Below are positions 55,953 to 63,642 of a stretch of 64,000 nucleotides of DNA, piece after piece; positions within the stretch are counted from its first letter, which is position 1; each line of letters begins with the position of its first letter. The notes below the pieces were generated by a model that worked only from the letters and a program-made list of their open reading frames with translations, was not told where the DNA came from and did not search any database. This stretch comes from Bacillota bacterium (GTDB lineage: Bacteria > Bacillota > Sulfobacillia > Sulfobacillales > Sulfobacillaceae), in the NCBI GenBank assembly GCA_021784595.1, contig JAJYHT010000035.1, positions 37,651-101,650 of the forward strand, read 5' to 3'. The position numbers and the translations under genes are program-made.

Positions 55953-56897
55953 GTGGGGGACTGGCCTCGCATCAAATCGACGATTCTAGACAGCGTCGGC
56001 GATACACCGATGATTTGGCTTCGTCATGTGGGAGCGGAACGAGGAGCACGAATTGCGCTAAAGTTGGAGGCTATGAATCCCGGCGGCAGTATCAAGGACC
56101 GTATTGCGGTCGCACTAATCCGGGACGCTGAACAATCAGGCCGTTTGCTGCCAGGAGGCACCATCGTGGAGGCCACAGCCGGCAACACCGGGATCGCTTT
56201 GGCCATGGCAGCCGCCGTGTTGGGATATCGCGCGCTGTTCGTGGTGCCTAACAAAATGAGCCCAGATAAAATTGCTATACTAAAAGCATACGGCGCAGAG
56301 GTTCAAGTGGTGCCCGATTTACCCAGAGAGGATCCCGACAATTATCAAAACATCGCGCAGCGGCTCGCTGAGAATCTTGTTGGCGGGTGCTACATGGGAC
56401 AGTTCGAGCGTCAGGCAAATCCCAAAGCGCATTACGCCAGTACAGGGCCTGAAATATGGAGAGATGCCAATGGACAACTAAGAGCGGTAGTTGCGGGTGC
56501 AGGCACTGGTGGCACTATCACCGGCATCGGACAATACTTAAAGAGTCAGGACCCAAATGTACTCGTTATAGGTGCCGACCCCGAAGGCTCCATTCTGAGT
56601 GGAGGTTCCTACCATGCCTTCAAAATTGAGGGCATGGGCGAAGATTATTATCCTGAAACACTGGACCGCAGTGTGGTTGACCGCTGGATTCCCATATCCG
56701 ACCAGGTAGCGTTTGCGATGGCTCGCCGATTGGCCCGCGAAGAAGGGCTATTAGTCGGTGGCTCGACGGGCGCTATCGTTGCCGCGGCAAAAATTGTTGC
56801 TAATGAATTAGCCAGCGATGAACTAGTTGTGGCGTTAGCACCCGACACCGGAAGAAATTATCTCAGCAACATCTTCACAACCGAAAAGGGAGGTTGA
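55953..56897 (+). CDS. cysK: Cysteine synthase (O-acetylserine sulfhydrylase family)
   Basis: 314 residues, fold-type II PLP enzyme. PLP Lys in MNPGGSIKDR, substrate loop EATAGNTGIA, and the GAGTGGTITGIG phosphate-binding loop. It makes cysteine from an activated serine and sulfide (or thiosulfate, in CysM). Cystathionine beta-synthase-type activity cannot be excluded. GTG 55953 follows AAAGGGGG-like sequence. The selenocysteine-type peroxiredoxin gene starts 3 nt downstream. Confidence 0.9.
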   Translation: MGDWPRIKSTILDSVGDTPMIWLRHVGAERGARIALKLEAMNPGGSIKDRIAVALIRDAEQSGRLLPGGTIVEATAGNTGIALAMAAAVLGYRALFVVPNKMSPDKIAILKAYGAEVQVVPDLPREDPDNYQNIAQRLAENLVGGCYMGQFERQANPKAHYASTGPEIWRDANGQLRAVVAGAGTGGTITGIGQYLKSQDPNVLVIGADPEGSILSGGSYHAFKIEGMGEDYYPETLDRSVVDRWIPISDQVAFAMARRLAREEGLLVGGSTGAIVAAAKIVANELASDELVVALAPDTGRNYLSNIFTTEKGG

Positions 56898-56900
56898 AGT

Positions 56901-57353
56901 ATGGAAATTGGACAATTGGCGCCCTACGTAAAATTGCGCGCCACGGATGGATCGGAATTTTCGTCCCAGGATATGGTGACCAAGGGACCATTGGTACTGG
57001 CGTTTTTTCCGCTGGCCTTTACACCTGGCTGAATTCAAGAACTGTCCACCTGGCGGGGGGACCATGCCAAGCTTGAAGCAGTCAAGGCTCAAATAGTCGC
57101 GGTAAGCACAGACCAAACGTATGCCCAGCGTGTGTTCAAGGCGTCTTTAGGCGGGTTGCCCTATGAATTGTTGGCCGACTGGATGCGTGACACCGCCCAG
57201 GCCTATGGTGTATTAGATGAAAAAGGCGGCTATGCACGGCGCTCCGTATTTGTTTTAGGAACCGACCATAAGCTTGTCTATCAAAACTTAGAATTTGCGG
57301 CTGGAAATCGAGCGCATTATGACGCCGTGTTGGAGTCCGTGCAATTGCATTAA
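56901..57353 (+). CDS. AhpE-like peroxiredoxin with in-frame TGA at the peroxidatic position (putative selenoprotein)
   Basis: 151 codons from ATG 56901 (GGGAGG upstream). Codon 44 (57030-57032) is TGA; both sides belong to one peroxiredoxin in one frame. The N-terminal part ends LAFFPLAFTPG, the C-terminal part begins IQELSTWRGDH. In the family pattern P-x3-T-x2-C the TGA replaces exactly the peroxidatic Cys (compare AhpE FFPLAFTGIC). Later landmarks are intact: IVAVSTD, LADW, YGVL and the conserved Arg in RRSVFVLG. There is no other Cys, fitting a one-Sec enzyme. A hairpin follows the TGA. The alternative is a Cys-to-stop mutation. Confidence 0.75.
57044..57062 (+). promoter_or_regulatory. 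Candidate bacterial SECIS hairpin in the peroxiredoxin gene
   Basis: GTCC/GGAC outer stem, a small internal loop, CC/GG inner stem, apical loop TGGC (57051-57054). The loop begins 18 nt after the TGA and has a G in its first two positions, within the usual limits for bacterial SECIS elements. The stem is modest. Confidence 0.5.
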
Positions 57354-57393
57354 CCCAATCGCAGGCCATATCATTGATCAAGAAGGTGCTGAA

Positions 57394-58041
57394 TTGAGCC
57401 AGTTTAACGATCTTGTGGAGTTCTTTGACTTGCAAGAGCGTACTACATGGCAAACCGAACTAGCGGCTGAATTGTTTGCCCACGCCGATCTGGAACCTGG
57501 CATGCGAGTTTTGGATGCCGGGTGCGGGGCCGGATGGTTGCTGTTGCGTTGGGCTCGCCAAGCCAAAATAGAAGTGGTCGGCATTGACAATGCACCGCAG
57601 ATGATAGCGCGAGCACGACAAAATGCCATTCAAGAAAAACAACCGGCCACATTCCAAGTAGCTGACATTCGGCGGCTGGATTGGGCTGCGCCCATCTTTG
57701 ATCGGGTCGTTTCAACATTTGTGTTTTTCTTGTTTGACAATCCCGGACCCACATTGCAAGAAGTGTGGCGGGTCGTCACGCCCGGCGGGCGACTATTGCT
57801 TTTTAATCCTGGTCTCTCATGCACAGCCCCAGAAATGGAGCATTACGCAACCTCTCGTGGATGGACTGGTTTTGACCATGATAGCTTTTTGCAGTGGGGT
57901 GACGTTGTTTCTAGGCGTCGCCGATTAACGCCGGCGGACGTCGAATCTTGGTGGGGAGATCAGATTGCATCATTTTCCCATGCGTCCCTTTGGAATGATA
58001 TTGGGCTGGTGACGGTTGCTGTGAAACCATCAAACGAATAA
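57394..58041 (+). CDS. Class I SAM-dependent methyltransferase
   Basis: 215 residues. The glycine loop VLDAGCGAGWLLLRWA, acidic VVGIDNAPQM, FQVADIRRLDW and post-loop VVTPGGRLLLFNP follow the Methyltransf_11 order. Substrate unknown. The frame is open from 57295, inside the peroxiredoxin gene; TTG 57394 has AAGAAGGTG at correct distance. It could act on small thiols or selenols, but only its position suggests that. Confidence 0.85.
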   Translation: MSQFNDLVEFFDLQERTTWQTELAAELFAHADLEPGMRVLDAGCGAGWLLLRWARQAKIEVVGIDNAPQMIARARQNAIQEKQPATFQVADIRRLDWAAPIFDRVVSTFVFFLFDNPGPTLQEVWRVVTPGGRLLLFNPGLSCTAPEMEHYATSRGWTGFDHDSFLQWGDVVSRRRRLTPADVESWWGDQIASFSHASLWNDIGLVTVAVKPSNE

Positions 58042-58452
58042 GTCAGGATCCCAGTTGGTTACGACGCCCAATGATGCGGTCAACGGTTGGACAAGATAGT
58101 CGCTGAAATATTGGGCCGCGATTCCTAGGGACAAGGGCGCAATCATCACATAGCACCCCTTATTCGTGAGATATTCTGTGGCATCGAACACCAAGCTTAA
58201 GGGCATTTTCCGATTTGGCCTGCCAAAAACAATCATATCATGCGGTTCAGTGACCGACATCAACATTTCTACGGGGAACTCCATGAAGGGAACGCGTTGG
58301 GTAGTGCTCAATTCATAGAAAATCCTCTTAGGAAACCAAAACTTGCTGTATTGCGGACCATTTTGCACTATGACATACCGGTTTACTTCCGTCGGCATTA
58401 CCGCAATCACTCGTTGGGTCAAGCGTTTGATCAACCGCCGAGCCGCATGCAT
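58030..58452 (-). CDS. Hypothetical protein
   Basis: 140 residues, ATG 58452 after AAGGGGGG. A basic N-terminal helix (HAARRLIKRLTQRVIAVMP) precedes a mixed alpha/beta region (YVIVQNGPQYSKFWFPKR, MIVFGRPNRKMPLSLVFD). No family recognised. It overlaps the convergent methyltransferase end by 12 nt. Confidence 0.6.
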   Translation of the reverse strand: MHAARRLIKRLTQRVIAVMPTEVNRYVIVQNGPQYSKFWFPKRIFYELSTTQRVPFMEFPVEMLMSVTEPHDMIVFGRPNRKMPLSLVFDATEYLTNKGCYVMIAPLSLGIAAQYFSDYLVQPLTASLGVVTNWDPDLFV

Positions 58453-58561
58453 TAAAAGTTGCCCCCCTTGCGTCAAGATAGTTTATCCCCTTCCTACGCC
58501 GTGTTAGAATAACATATTATTGTGATCATCGACTCAAACACAGAAAGGACCAGGTGGCATT

Positions 58562-58912
58562 ATGTTCGAGTGGCTGGTCGGCAAGAAGAGGGAGCAAAAA
58601 AGTTCAGGTTCATTAACGCACATTTCTGGGCAAGAAGTCTTGGAAATGATTCAGTCCGGGATTAAACTGACTATCTTGGATGTTCGCGAACAACATGAAT
58701 TTCGAGCCGGACACATCAAGGGAGCTCAACTGATTCCCTTAATGCAATTATCCAAACGCGTCCATGAGCTACGCACCGACCACCTGATTATTACGGTGTG
58801 CCGTTCTGGAAATCGCAGTGCCCAAGCGGCGCGTCTGCTTAGGGGACATGGATTTGATGTGCGCAACATGCATGGCGGAATGTTGCGGTGGCCTGGTAAA
58901 GTTGCGAAGTAA
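58562..58912 (+). CDS. Rhodanese-like domain protein
   Basis: 116 residues: short basic N-terminus, then one rhodanese domain with LDVREQHEFRAGHIKGA and the active-site loop VCRSGNRS carrying the persulfide Cys. It transfers sulfane sulfur, and some relatives bind selenium; its position between two putative selenoprotein genes is suggestive only. ATG 58562 follows AGGTGG-type sequence. Confidence 0.92.
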   Translation: MFEWLVGKKREQKSSGSLTHISGQEVLEMIQSGIKLTILDVREQHEFRAGHIKGAQLIPLMQLSKRVHELRTDHLIITVCRSGNRSAQAARLLRGHGFDVRNMHGGMLRWPGKVAK

Positions 58913-58935
58913 AGCCGCACGAAAGGGCGTGAAGA

Positions 58936-59247
58936 ATCATCCTGATAGATAGGATAATTGTACGGGCAGCAGGAAGCGTAGCAGTAGTTGGCGGTCTGAT
59001 TTTCCTTGCGTTCCAGTTGCCAAGCATCGGCGGGTTCTTAATAGTTTCAGGATTGATTTTTTGGACATTCACCATCGGTTGGACCGCACGCTATCAGCGC
59101 GTGCTGGACGAACCGCCAAACCGTGAAGAAGGGTGGGAACCTACCGGAGAAACGTACCTGAATCCGGGAGGCAAAGGCCCGGTGCAGGTTTGGCATAAAG
59201 GCATCAAACGCGTATACGCACGAATTGAAGATGCCCGCCATGAGTAA
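58936..59247 (+). CDS. Small two-span membrane protein, start codon unclear
   Basis: The frame is open from 58933 to TAA 59247. It encodes two hydrophobic helices (AGSVAVVGGLIFLAFQ and GGFLIVSGLIFWTFTI) and a soluble tail with EGWEPTGETYLNPGG and a WHKGIKRVYARIED end. The only canonical start, TTG 59017, lacks an SD and loses the first helix. ATC at 58936 lies 8 nt from GAAAGGG, implying a rare AUC start or a base error. It overlaps the EamA start by 8 nt. Confidence 0.5.
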   Translation: MILIDRIIVRAAGSVAVVGGLIFLAFQLPSIGGFLIVSGLIFWTFTIGWTARYQRVLDEPPNREEGWEPTGETYLNPGGKGPVQVWHKGIKRVYARIEDARHE

Positions 59248-60139
59248 CCGGCGGGCCATCTTTTTTCTGATTGTGGCAAATCTCCTTTGGGCAGGCAACT
59301 ATTTAGCAGGCCGCGTGTTGAGAACAAGTATGGGCCCGTTTACCCTAAACGGCGTTCGATGGGTGATTTCGGCCATTCTGTTGGTTTGGCTGGTACGCAG
59401 ACGAGGGGAAAGTTTGCCTATTTTTCGGCAATGGCGCATCTTTTTAGGGTTAGGGTTAGTCGGGATGTTTATGTTTTCCAGTTTGACTTATTGGGGCCTC
59501 ACCATGGTCGGGGCGGGGGAGGCCGGTCTGTTGTCGGGATTGACCCCAATCGCCGTTTTATTGGCCGGATTTTTTATCGCGCAAGACCGAGTTCACCCCG
59601 CACAATGGGTCATGGTGCTAGTTTCTGTAGCGGGGGAAGTGCTCCTTCTTCATCACAGCGGAACCAACCATGCCGCCGCTGGAAGCCTATTTGGGGCTGT
59701 CATTCTGATAATCGCCGCGTTGTCATGGGGAGTCTATACGGCGCTTGGGCGACGTTATCGTGCCGTATTTTCTCCCTTGGTGCTCACTGCGGGAGCCGCG
59801 GTGTGGGGCGCGGTCCCCTCGGCGTTGCTCGGCATTTGGGATCTGGGCCAACATCTGGTGATTTTCACCCCTGTGAGCGTTGGGGCACTCATCTATGTGA
59901 GTACGCTTGCCTCCGTCTTAGCATTTGTCGTATGGAGCGCCGGGGTTAATGAAGTGGGTAGCGCAGTGGCCGCGCCCTTTATGAATTTGTTGCCCGTATT
60001 TACCGTAGCGCTGGCGGTGCTATTGCTACATGAACAGTTGGGGTTGTCTCAGATAGAAGGAGGCGTGGTCATTATTGCCGGAGCCGTGGGCGCTAGCCTA
60101 TTTCGTATTCCGGCCCCCCGGCTCATCGAGGAGGAGTGA
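59240..60139 (+). CDS. EamA/DMT family transporter
   Basis: 299 residues, ten helices in two EamA repeats: FFLIVANLLWAGNYLAGR at the start, and the second repeat ending MNLLPVFTVALAVLLLHEQL, the family's P-x3-hydrophobic-E motif. ATG 59240 lies in ATGAGTAA, overlapping the preceding small membrane protein stop. Its 3' end overlaps the convergent PDO gene by 17 nt. Substrate unknown. Confidence 0.88.
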   Translation: MSNRRAIFFLIVANLLWAGNYLAGRVLRTSMGPFTLNGVRWVISAILLVWLVRRRGESLPIFRQWRIFLGLGLVGMFMFSSLTYWGLTMVGAGEAGLLSGLTPIAVLLAGFFIAQDRVHPAQWVMVLVSVAGEVLLLHHSGTNHAAAGSLFGAVILIIAALSWGVYTALGRRYRAVFSPLVLTAGAAVWGAVPSALLGIWDLGQHLVIFTPVSVGALIYVSTLASVLAFVVWSAGVNEVGSAVAAPFMNLLPVFTVALAVLLLHEQLGLSQIEGGVVIIAGAVGASLFRIPAPRLIEEE

Positions 60140-60749
60140 TAGCCGCCGAAAGCACATGGGTAGCAAAATATGGCCCGGGAATGAAGCCACTAAATCGCAC
60201 CAGACCCGGCTCCATAATGGTAGTAGGCACTCCCAAAACCCCATGTGCCATACCCACATCAGTAAACTGATCCACCTGAATGACCTTCACTGCCAAAAGT
60301 GGCTGGGCAGCGGCAGCCTGGAGCGCCAGATGCACCATCTGGGCACAAAACATTCAGGTGGGCGTTACAAATATCGACGCGGTTACGGAAGTAGCCAATT
60401 GGCCCAACAACTCCAACATCATAGAGTCAATTTCGTATGGCATCCCACCATAGAGGCTTATCGCATCCATAAGACTAGTAAACTCCAGTCCAGAGGGAAC
60501 CCCCCAGAATGCAATATCAAGGTCTGGAGTCTCATCCGAGTGCATGGCCACCTTAACTCCACTCGCGTTAACGCGGGCGGTATACGAGACTTTTTCTGGA
60601 TTAAGCGCGGTCAAATACGATATTAAATCTAAGGTCTCCGCAAAGTAGTGATCGTCTGGAGACCCTTCAATAGTTATGGCCACTCCATAGGGGAGTGCAC
60701 TGAGGCGTTGTGCAATAGCGTCCTCGTCCTGATTGCTAAGATAACTCAC
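60123..60749 (-). CDS. PDO-type glutaredoxin-like protein with in-frame TGA at the first catalytic Cys (putative selenoprotein)
   Basis: 209 codons from GTG 60749 (AGGGAG upstream). Codon 132 (60356-60354 on the minus strand) is TGA. Before it the sequence ends ASIFVTPT, after it MFCAQMVHLAL: the C-x-x-C of the second thioredoxin fold (typically FVTPTCPYC) reads U-M-F-C. The PDO frame continues intact: VIQVDQF, the cis-Pro loop GVLGVPTTIM and FSGFIPG. N-terminal landmarks such as AFWGVPSGLEFTSLMDAI also match PDO proteins, although the first fold has lost its own CxxC. A strong hairpin follows the TGA. Confidence 0.75.
60323..60346 (-). promoter_or_regulatory. Candidate bacterial SECIS hairpin in the PDO gene
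   Basis: On the minus strand, CCAGATG/CATCTGG form 7 perfect pairs around loop GTG (60335-60333), continued by GTG/CGC across a bulged C. The loop starts 18 nt after the TGA and begins G-U, as in the classical bacterial SECIS loop. Confidence 0.65.
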
Positions 60750-60787
60750 CCGATCAGACTCCCTAGCGACCCAAATTCGACATGTCT

Positions 60788-60940
60788 TTAGTCACCGCGA
60801 CTATTGGGACCAACACGCGGTTGATCGCGGTCTAATGACTTCAGCCAAAGAAGAACACGCTTTAGAACTACCCAACTCAGAAGGAATACGATAGCTGCAC
60901 TCCCATATAACCAGTACCAGATTCGCACGTGACCGAACAT
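60788..60940 (-). CDS. 50-residue membrane protein
   Basis: ATG 60940 with AGGAGG at 9 nt. One helix (YWLYGSAAIVFLLSWVVL) is followed by a basic segment and a polar tail ending NSRGD. It lies upstream of the PDO-like gene on the same strand. Function unknown; the ribosome binding site and helix make it credible despite its length. Confidence 0.6.
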   Translation of the reverse strand: MFGHVRIWYWLYGSAAIVFLLSWVVLKRVLLWLKSLDRDQPRVGPNSRGD

Positions 60941-61309
60941 CGAGAAGGCCTCCTGATAAGTGTATTATACCGCATGGGATTACATGGCCACGGGTATTGA
61001 TGCTCAAACTGCGGACCACTTAGGGGGGATAACTCAGTCTAACGAAGCGCGAGTGCCAACGTGTGAGAAGAAATAAAGACGAAGGGGAGTCGCCTCTTGT
61101 GTCACGGTGAGCGAATTTACCATGTTCCGAGTACCGGGCCAAGTGGTGGCCCCGACGTAGATTGGCCCGTTCGGGTATGCCGACTTCGCGGCAAGCGCGA
61201 CAATGGTCGCGGGGTGTCGCATCGAAACGCCAAAGCCCGATCCTTTCTCATTGAAAATACCCTGGATGAAGCCATTGCGGAGTAGGTTTTTTGGTTATTT
61301 GATTCCACC
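60941..61309. other. Unresolved stretch at the start of an accessory patch
   Basis: Open frames exist on both strands (plus 61097-61285, minus 61034-61222), but none has a ribosome binding site or recognisable domain. Likely intergenic or decayed. Confidence 0.4.
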
Positions 61310-61492
61310 TTGGATACGTATACGAATGCCGGGAGCGGACAAAGTCTGGCGGACGCGAATGGGACGGCGATTAATGCGTATGCGCAATACACGAGCGAAG
61401 TAGCGGGAATATTAGCTGCCCACTTCGATAGCCTGCAGCTCAACCTGACCATGGGCGCCACAGCGCCGACCAACGGCGAGGTGTTCAACTAA
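61310..61492 (+). CDS. Short ORF, possibly 5'-truncated
   Basis: 60 codons from TTG 61310 with no SD; Ala/Thr/Asn-rich (NAGSGQSLADANGTAINAY, then LNLTMGATAPTNGEVFN). The frame is closed upstream by TAG 61283. Its TAA joins the next ORF as TAATG. Composition recalls structural repeats, but no family is recognised. Confidence 0.4.
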   Translation: MDTYTNAGSGQSLADANGTAINAYAQYTSEVAGILAAHFDSLQLNLTMGATAPTNGEVFN

Positions 61493-61719
61493 TGGCGTCC
61501 CAAACATTTGTCACACTGGAACGGCATGTCGCAGCAGAATATCGGGAAAAGGGCTACGGATTAGCCAAGGCCCGCAGCATTGGAAAGGCGGTGGCCGGGA
61601 AAGCGGTGACACCCAAGCGCAAACGGCGCGGGACGCGACACGTCATACAGGCAGCCAAGTCGATTACGCGGGGAATCAGCCAGTTCAGGCGACGTGTCTG
61701 GAATCGGTCCATCTTTTAG
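61492..61719 (+). CDS. Small very basic protein
   Basis: 75 residues, ATG 61492 coupled to the preceding stop. Rich in Lys/Arg (TPKRKRRGTRH, GISQFRRRVWNR), suggesting nucleic-acid binding. Unknown family. Part of a run of short same-strand genes to 62541, like those of plasmids or small viruses. Confidence 0.5.
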   Translation: MASQTFVTLERHVAAEYREKGYGLAKARSIGKAVAGKAVTPKRKRRGTRHVIQAAKSITRGISQFRRRVWNRSIF

Positions 61720-61738
61720 CGGGCTAAAATAGGAGGGG

Positions 61739-62074
61739 GTGAAACGCATGGCACACGGACATAAGACAGGCTGCCGGTGTGGCTTCTGCCGCAAAAGCGG
61801 ACGCAGGCACCACAAAAGGCATTTGCGCAATATGCCAAAGAACTCGAAAGCGAGGCCCGAAAGAGACGAGGTAGACTGCGAGGGAGGCGAAAGCATGGAT
61901 CGCGATAGGGTCATCAGTTTGGTGTCATTGTTGGTCATGATGATCTTTTTGGCTTGGTTCCTCGGCGTCATGCGGGGGGAAAGCCAGGAACACCGCCGCA
62001 ATGAGTTGCAGGGGGTCAAAGCGCGCTTGTTCAAGATGGAACAAGCACAAAACGCGAAGAAAGAAGGGGAGTAA
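61739..62074 (+). CDS. Small protein with CxC-x2-C N-terminus and one membrane helix
   Basis: About 111 residues from GTG 61739 (GGAGG upstream; ATG 61748 alternative). The N-terminus is HKTGCRCGFCRKSGRRHHKR, a possible metal or DNA-binding knuckle. A helix DRVISLVSLLVMMIFLAWFL and a C-terminal coiled-coil-like stretch follow. ATG 61895 could start a separate helix-plus-coil protein. Unknown function. Confidence 0.45.
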   Translation: MKRMAHGHKTGCRCGFCRKSGRRHHKRHLRNMPKNSKARPERDEVDCEGGESMDRDRVISLVSLLVMMIFLAWFLGVMRGESQEHRRNELQGVKARLFKMEQAQNAKKEGE

Positions 62075-62076
62075 GG

Positions 62077-62541
62077 ATGTCGTGTCTGACGAGGTATGCG
62101 CAAAATAAGATGTATCAAGGCGTGTCGCAATTGTGTTCGGATTTTGGAGAAGGATGGATGCCCGTTTATATAGTCCAAGAAGGCCATATTCTTTCTTGTT
62201 TGGTGGAGAATTTTTATGGAACGACGGCACAAGGGGCTATCAATGCATTCGCGGGTTGGAACTGCATGACGCCAAGCGATCCATTAGAGATAGGAACCCC
62301 TTTAGTGCTGCCAAACGGAATGTTTCTATTTGATTCAGACACGGGCGAATGCTATGAGTATTACCTGAATTACAGCTACGTATGGACAGAATCGCACGCA
62401 ACAGCTATCAATGCTACGACGTGTTTTACGAGCGGTAGTTGTTGCGATGGCATTAGCAACGGGAGTTTTGGGATAGGGATGAATTACAACTACGGATACG
62501 GATCACTGGGATGCATCCCGAATTTTACTTGTGGATGCTAG
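62077..62541 (+). CDS. Cysteine-, glycine- and tyrosine-rich protein of unknown function
   Basis: 154 residues, ATG 62077 behind AAGGGGAG, 2 nt after the previous stop. An N-terminal region with YIVQEGHILSCLVENFYG and a C-terminal CFTSGSCCDGISNGSFGIG plus GYGSLGCIPNFTCGC. Eleven or so cysteines suggest disulfides, as in a surface or virion protein; no signal peptide is seen. Overlaps the convergent gene by 17 nt. Confidence 0.55.
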   Translation: MSCLTRYAQNKMYQGVSQLCSDFGEGWMPVYIVQEGHILSCLVENFYGTTAQGAINAFAGWNCMTPSDPLEIGTPLVLPNGMFLFDSDTGECYEYYLNYSYVWTESHATAINATTCFTSGSCCDGISNGSFGIGMNYNYGYGSLGCIPNFTCGC

Positions 62542-62971
62542 GCACATCCAAAGATAGGGGGCGTCCGGTAATGGGTTGCAACGGCCACCATGAAGGGGCT
62601 ACCACAGTGACCTCCTGGCTAGTGTAGGCATATTTGTTGTGCGCGACCGAGAAGTAAAAATAGGAATAGGGGGAGAGTCCACGGAATGCTGGTGAAGGCA
62701 CTTCCACCATATAGATGTTGGGTTCGCCCCACCGACGCCATTGGGCCTGAACCCATGTGGGCTGATAGTGCATCAGAAAACGTTCTTGGGATACGATACC
62801 TGTGATGGTGATGTGATGGTAGGTTTCACGCGGTGTAGGAGTCGCGGCTGGCAACGCGAGAACACCTGGGAAGAAAATCGGAGCGAACAACCACGTCAGT
62901 ACGAACAGCGCGGCAGCGGCGAGGCCGATGGCCCATCGCCATTCTAAGGGGACTTTGTAGATAACGGACAT
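62525..62971 (-). CDS. Membrane-anchored extracytoplasmic protein
   Basis: 148 residues: short cytoplasmic start, signal-anchor helix (WAIGLAAAALFVLTWLFAP), then a beta-rich domain (YHHITITGIVSQERFLMHYQ, YSYFYFSVAHNKYAYTS). ATG 62971 follows GGGAGGAG. Probably co-transcribed with the gene at 62988-63533, 16 bp upstream. No family recognised. Confidence 0.6.
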   Translation of the reverse strand: MSVIYKVPLEWRWAIGLAAAALFVLTWLFAPIFFPGVLALPAATPTPRETYHHITITGIVSQERFLMHYQPTWVQAQWRRWGEPNIYMVEVPSPAFRGLSPYSYFYFSVAHNKYAYTSQEVTVVAPSWWPLQPITGRPLSLDVPSIHK

Positions 62972-62987
62972 ATGTTGCATCTCCTCC

Positions 62988-63533
62988 CTAGGGTTGGCCG
63001 GACAATAGATGGTTGGCGACAGGAGCCTGAACCGTAAAACTGTGGATCGCATTTTGCCAGACAGAGGATTGTGCCGACTGAACCGTTAGCACGATGCTCC
63101 CGTCTATGTTGGGAGTGGTATACAAAGCCCCGTGCTCATAGCCGCCACTGCAAGAGAAGGTGTAGACATCTTGCGTTTGGCCGTCCAAGGCACATCCGGA
63201 GGATAATGCGGCGGCAGGGTCAAACACCCCACTACCGTTCGTGGCGTTGTGATTGGCCCCGGCCCAGGCTTCGATGGCCAGCGAGGCGTCTTGACTGCCA
63301 GACGGGGCAGCGTAGGTGGCTGTGTATCCTGATTGCCCGGTTTGAGTCGTCATACCCCAGCCGGGCGGCAAAGCGACCGACACGAGCTGTTGCCCATGGA
63401 AGCGAAGGAAATATTGCAAATCGGGCGTTGACGAGGGCGCAGGTTGGTAGTGAATGAACAACGCCCATGCGGCGAACAGTAAAATCAGGAAGGCGATCCC
63501 GACGCCAAGACCAAGAAAGGCGGTTTTCACCAT
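62988..63533 (-). CDS. Membrane-anchored extracytoplasmic protein
   Basis: 181 residues: signal anchor (FLGLGVGIAFLILLFAAWAL) then an exported Ser/Gly/Ala-rich domain with two Cys (SSGCALDG, FSCSGGY) that may form a disulfide. ATG 63533 has AAAAAGGAG at 9 nt; ATG 63560 is the farthest alternative. Unknown function; likely a pair with the downstream gene. Confidence 0.6.
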   Translation of the reverse strand: MVKTAFLGLGVGIAFLILLFAAWALFIHYQPAPSSTPDLQYFLRFHGQQLVSVALPPGWGMTTQTGQSGYTATYAAPSGSQDASLAIEAWAGANHNATNGSGVFDPAAALSSGCALDGQTQDVYTFSCSGGYEHGALYTTPNIDGSIVLTVQSAQSSVWQNAIHSFTVQAPVANHLLSGQP

Positions 63534-63609
63534 GATCCGATGCTCCTTTTTAGTAACCATCCCGATGATCCTTTGCTATAATCGGAAGGAACCTCTTGCC
63601 AGGTTCCCT

Positions 63610-63642
63610 GCGCAGATAGCCCTCCGGGGCTATCTGCGCTTT
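63610..63642. terminator. Strong hairpin, intrinsic terminator-like
   Basis: Perfect 13-bp stem GCGCAGATAGCCC / GGGCTATCTGCGC with loop TCCG. A short TTTG follows on the plus strand. Confidence 0.7.
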
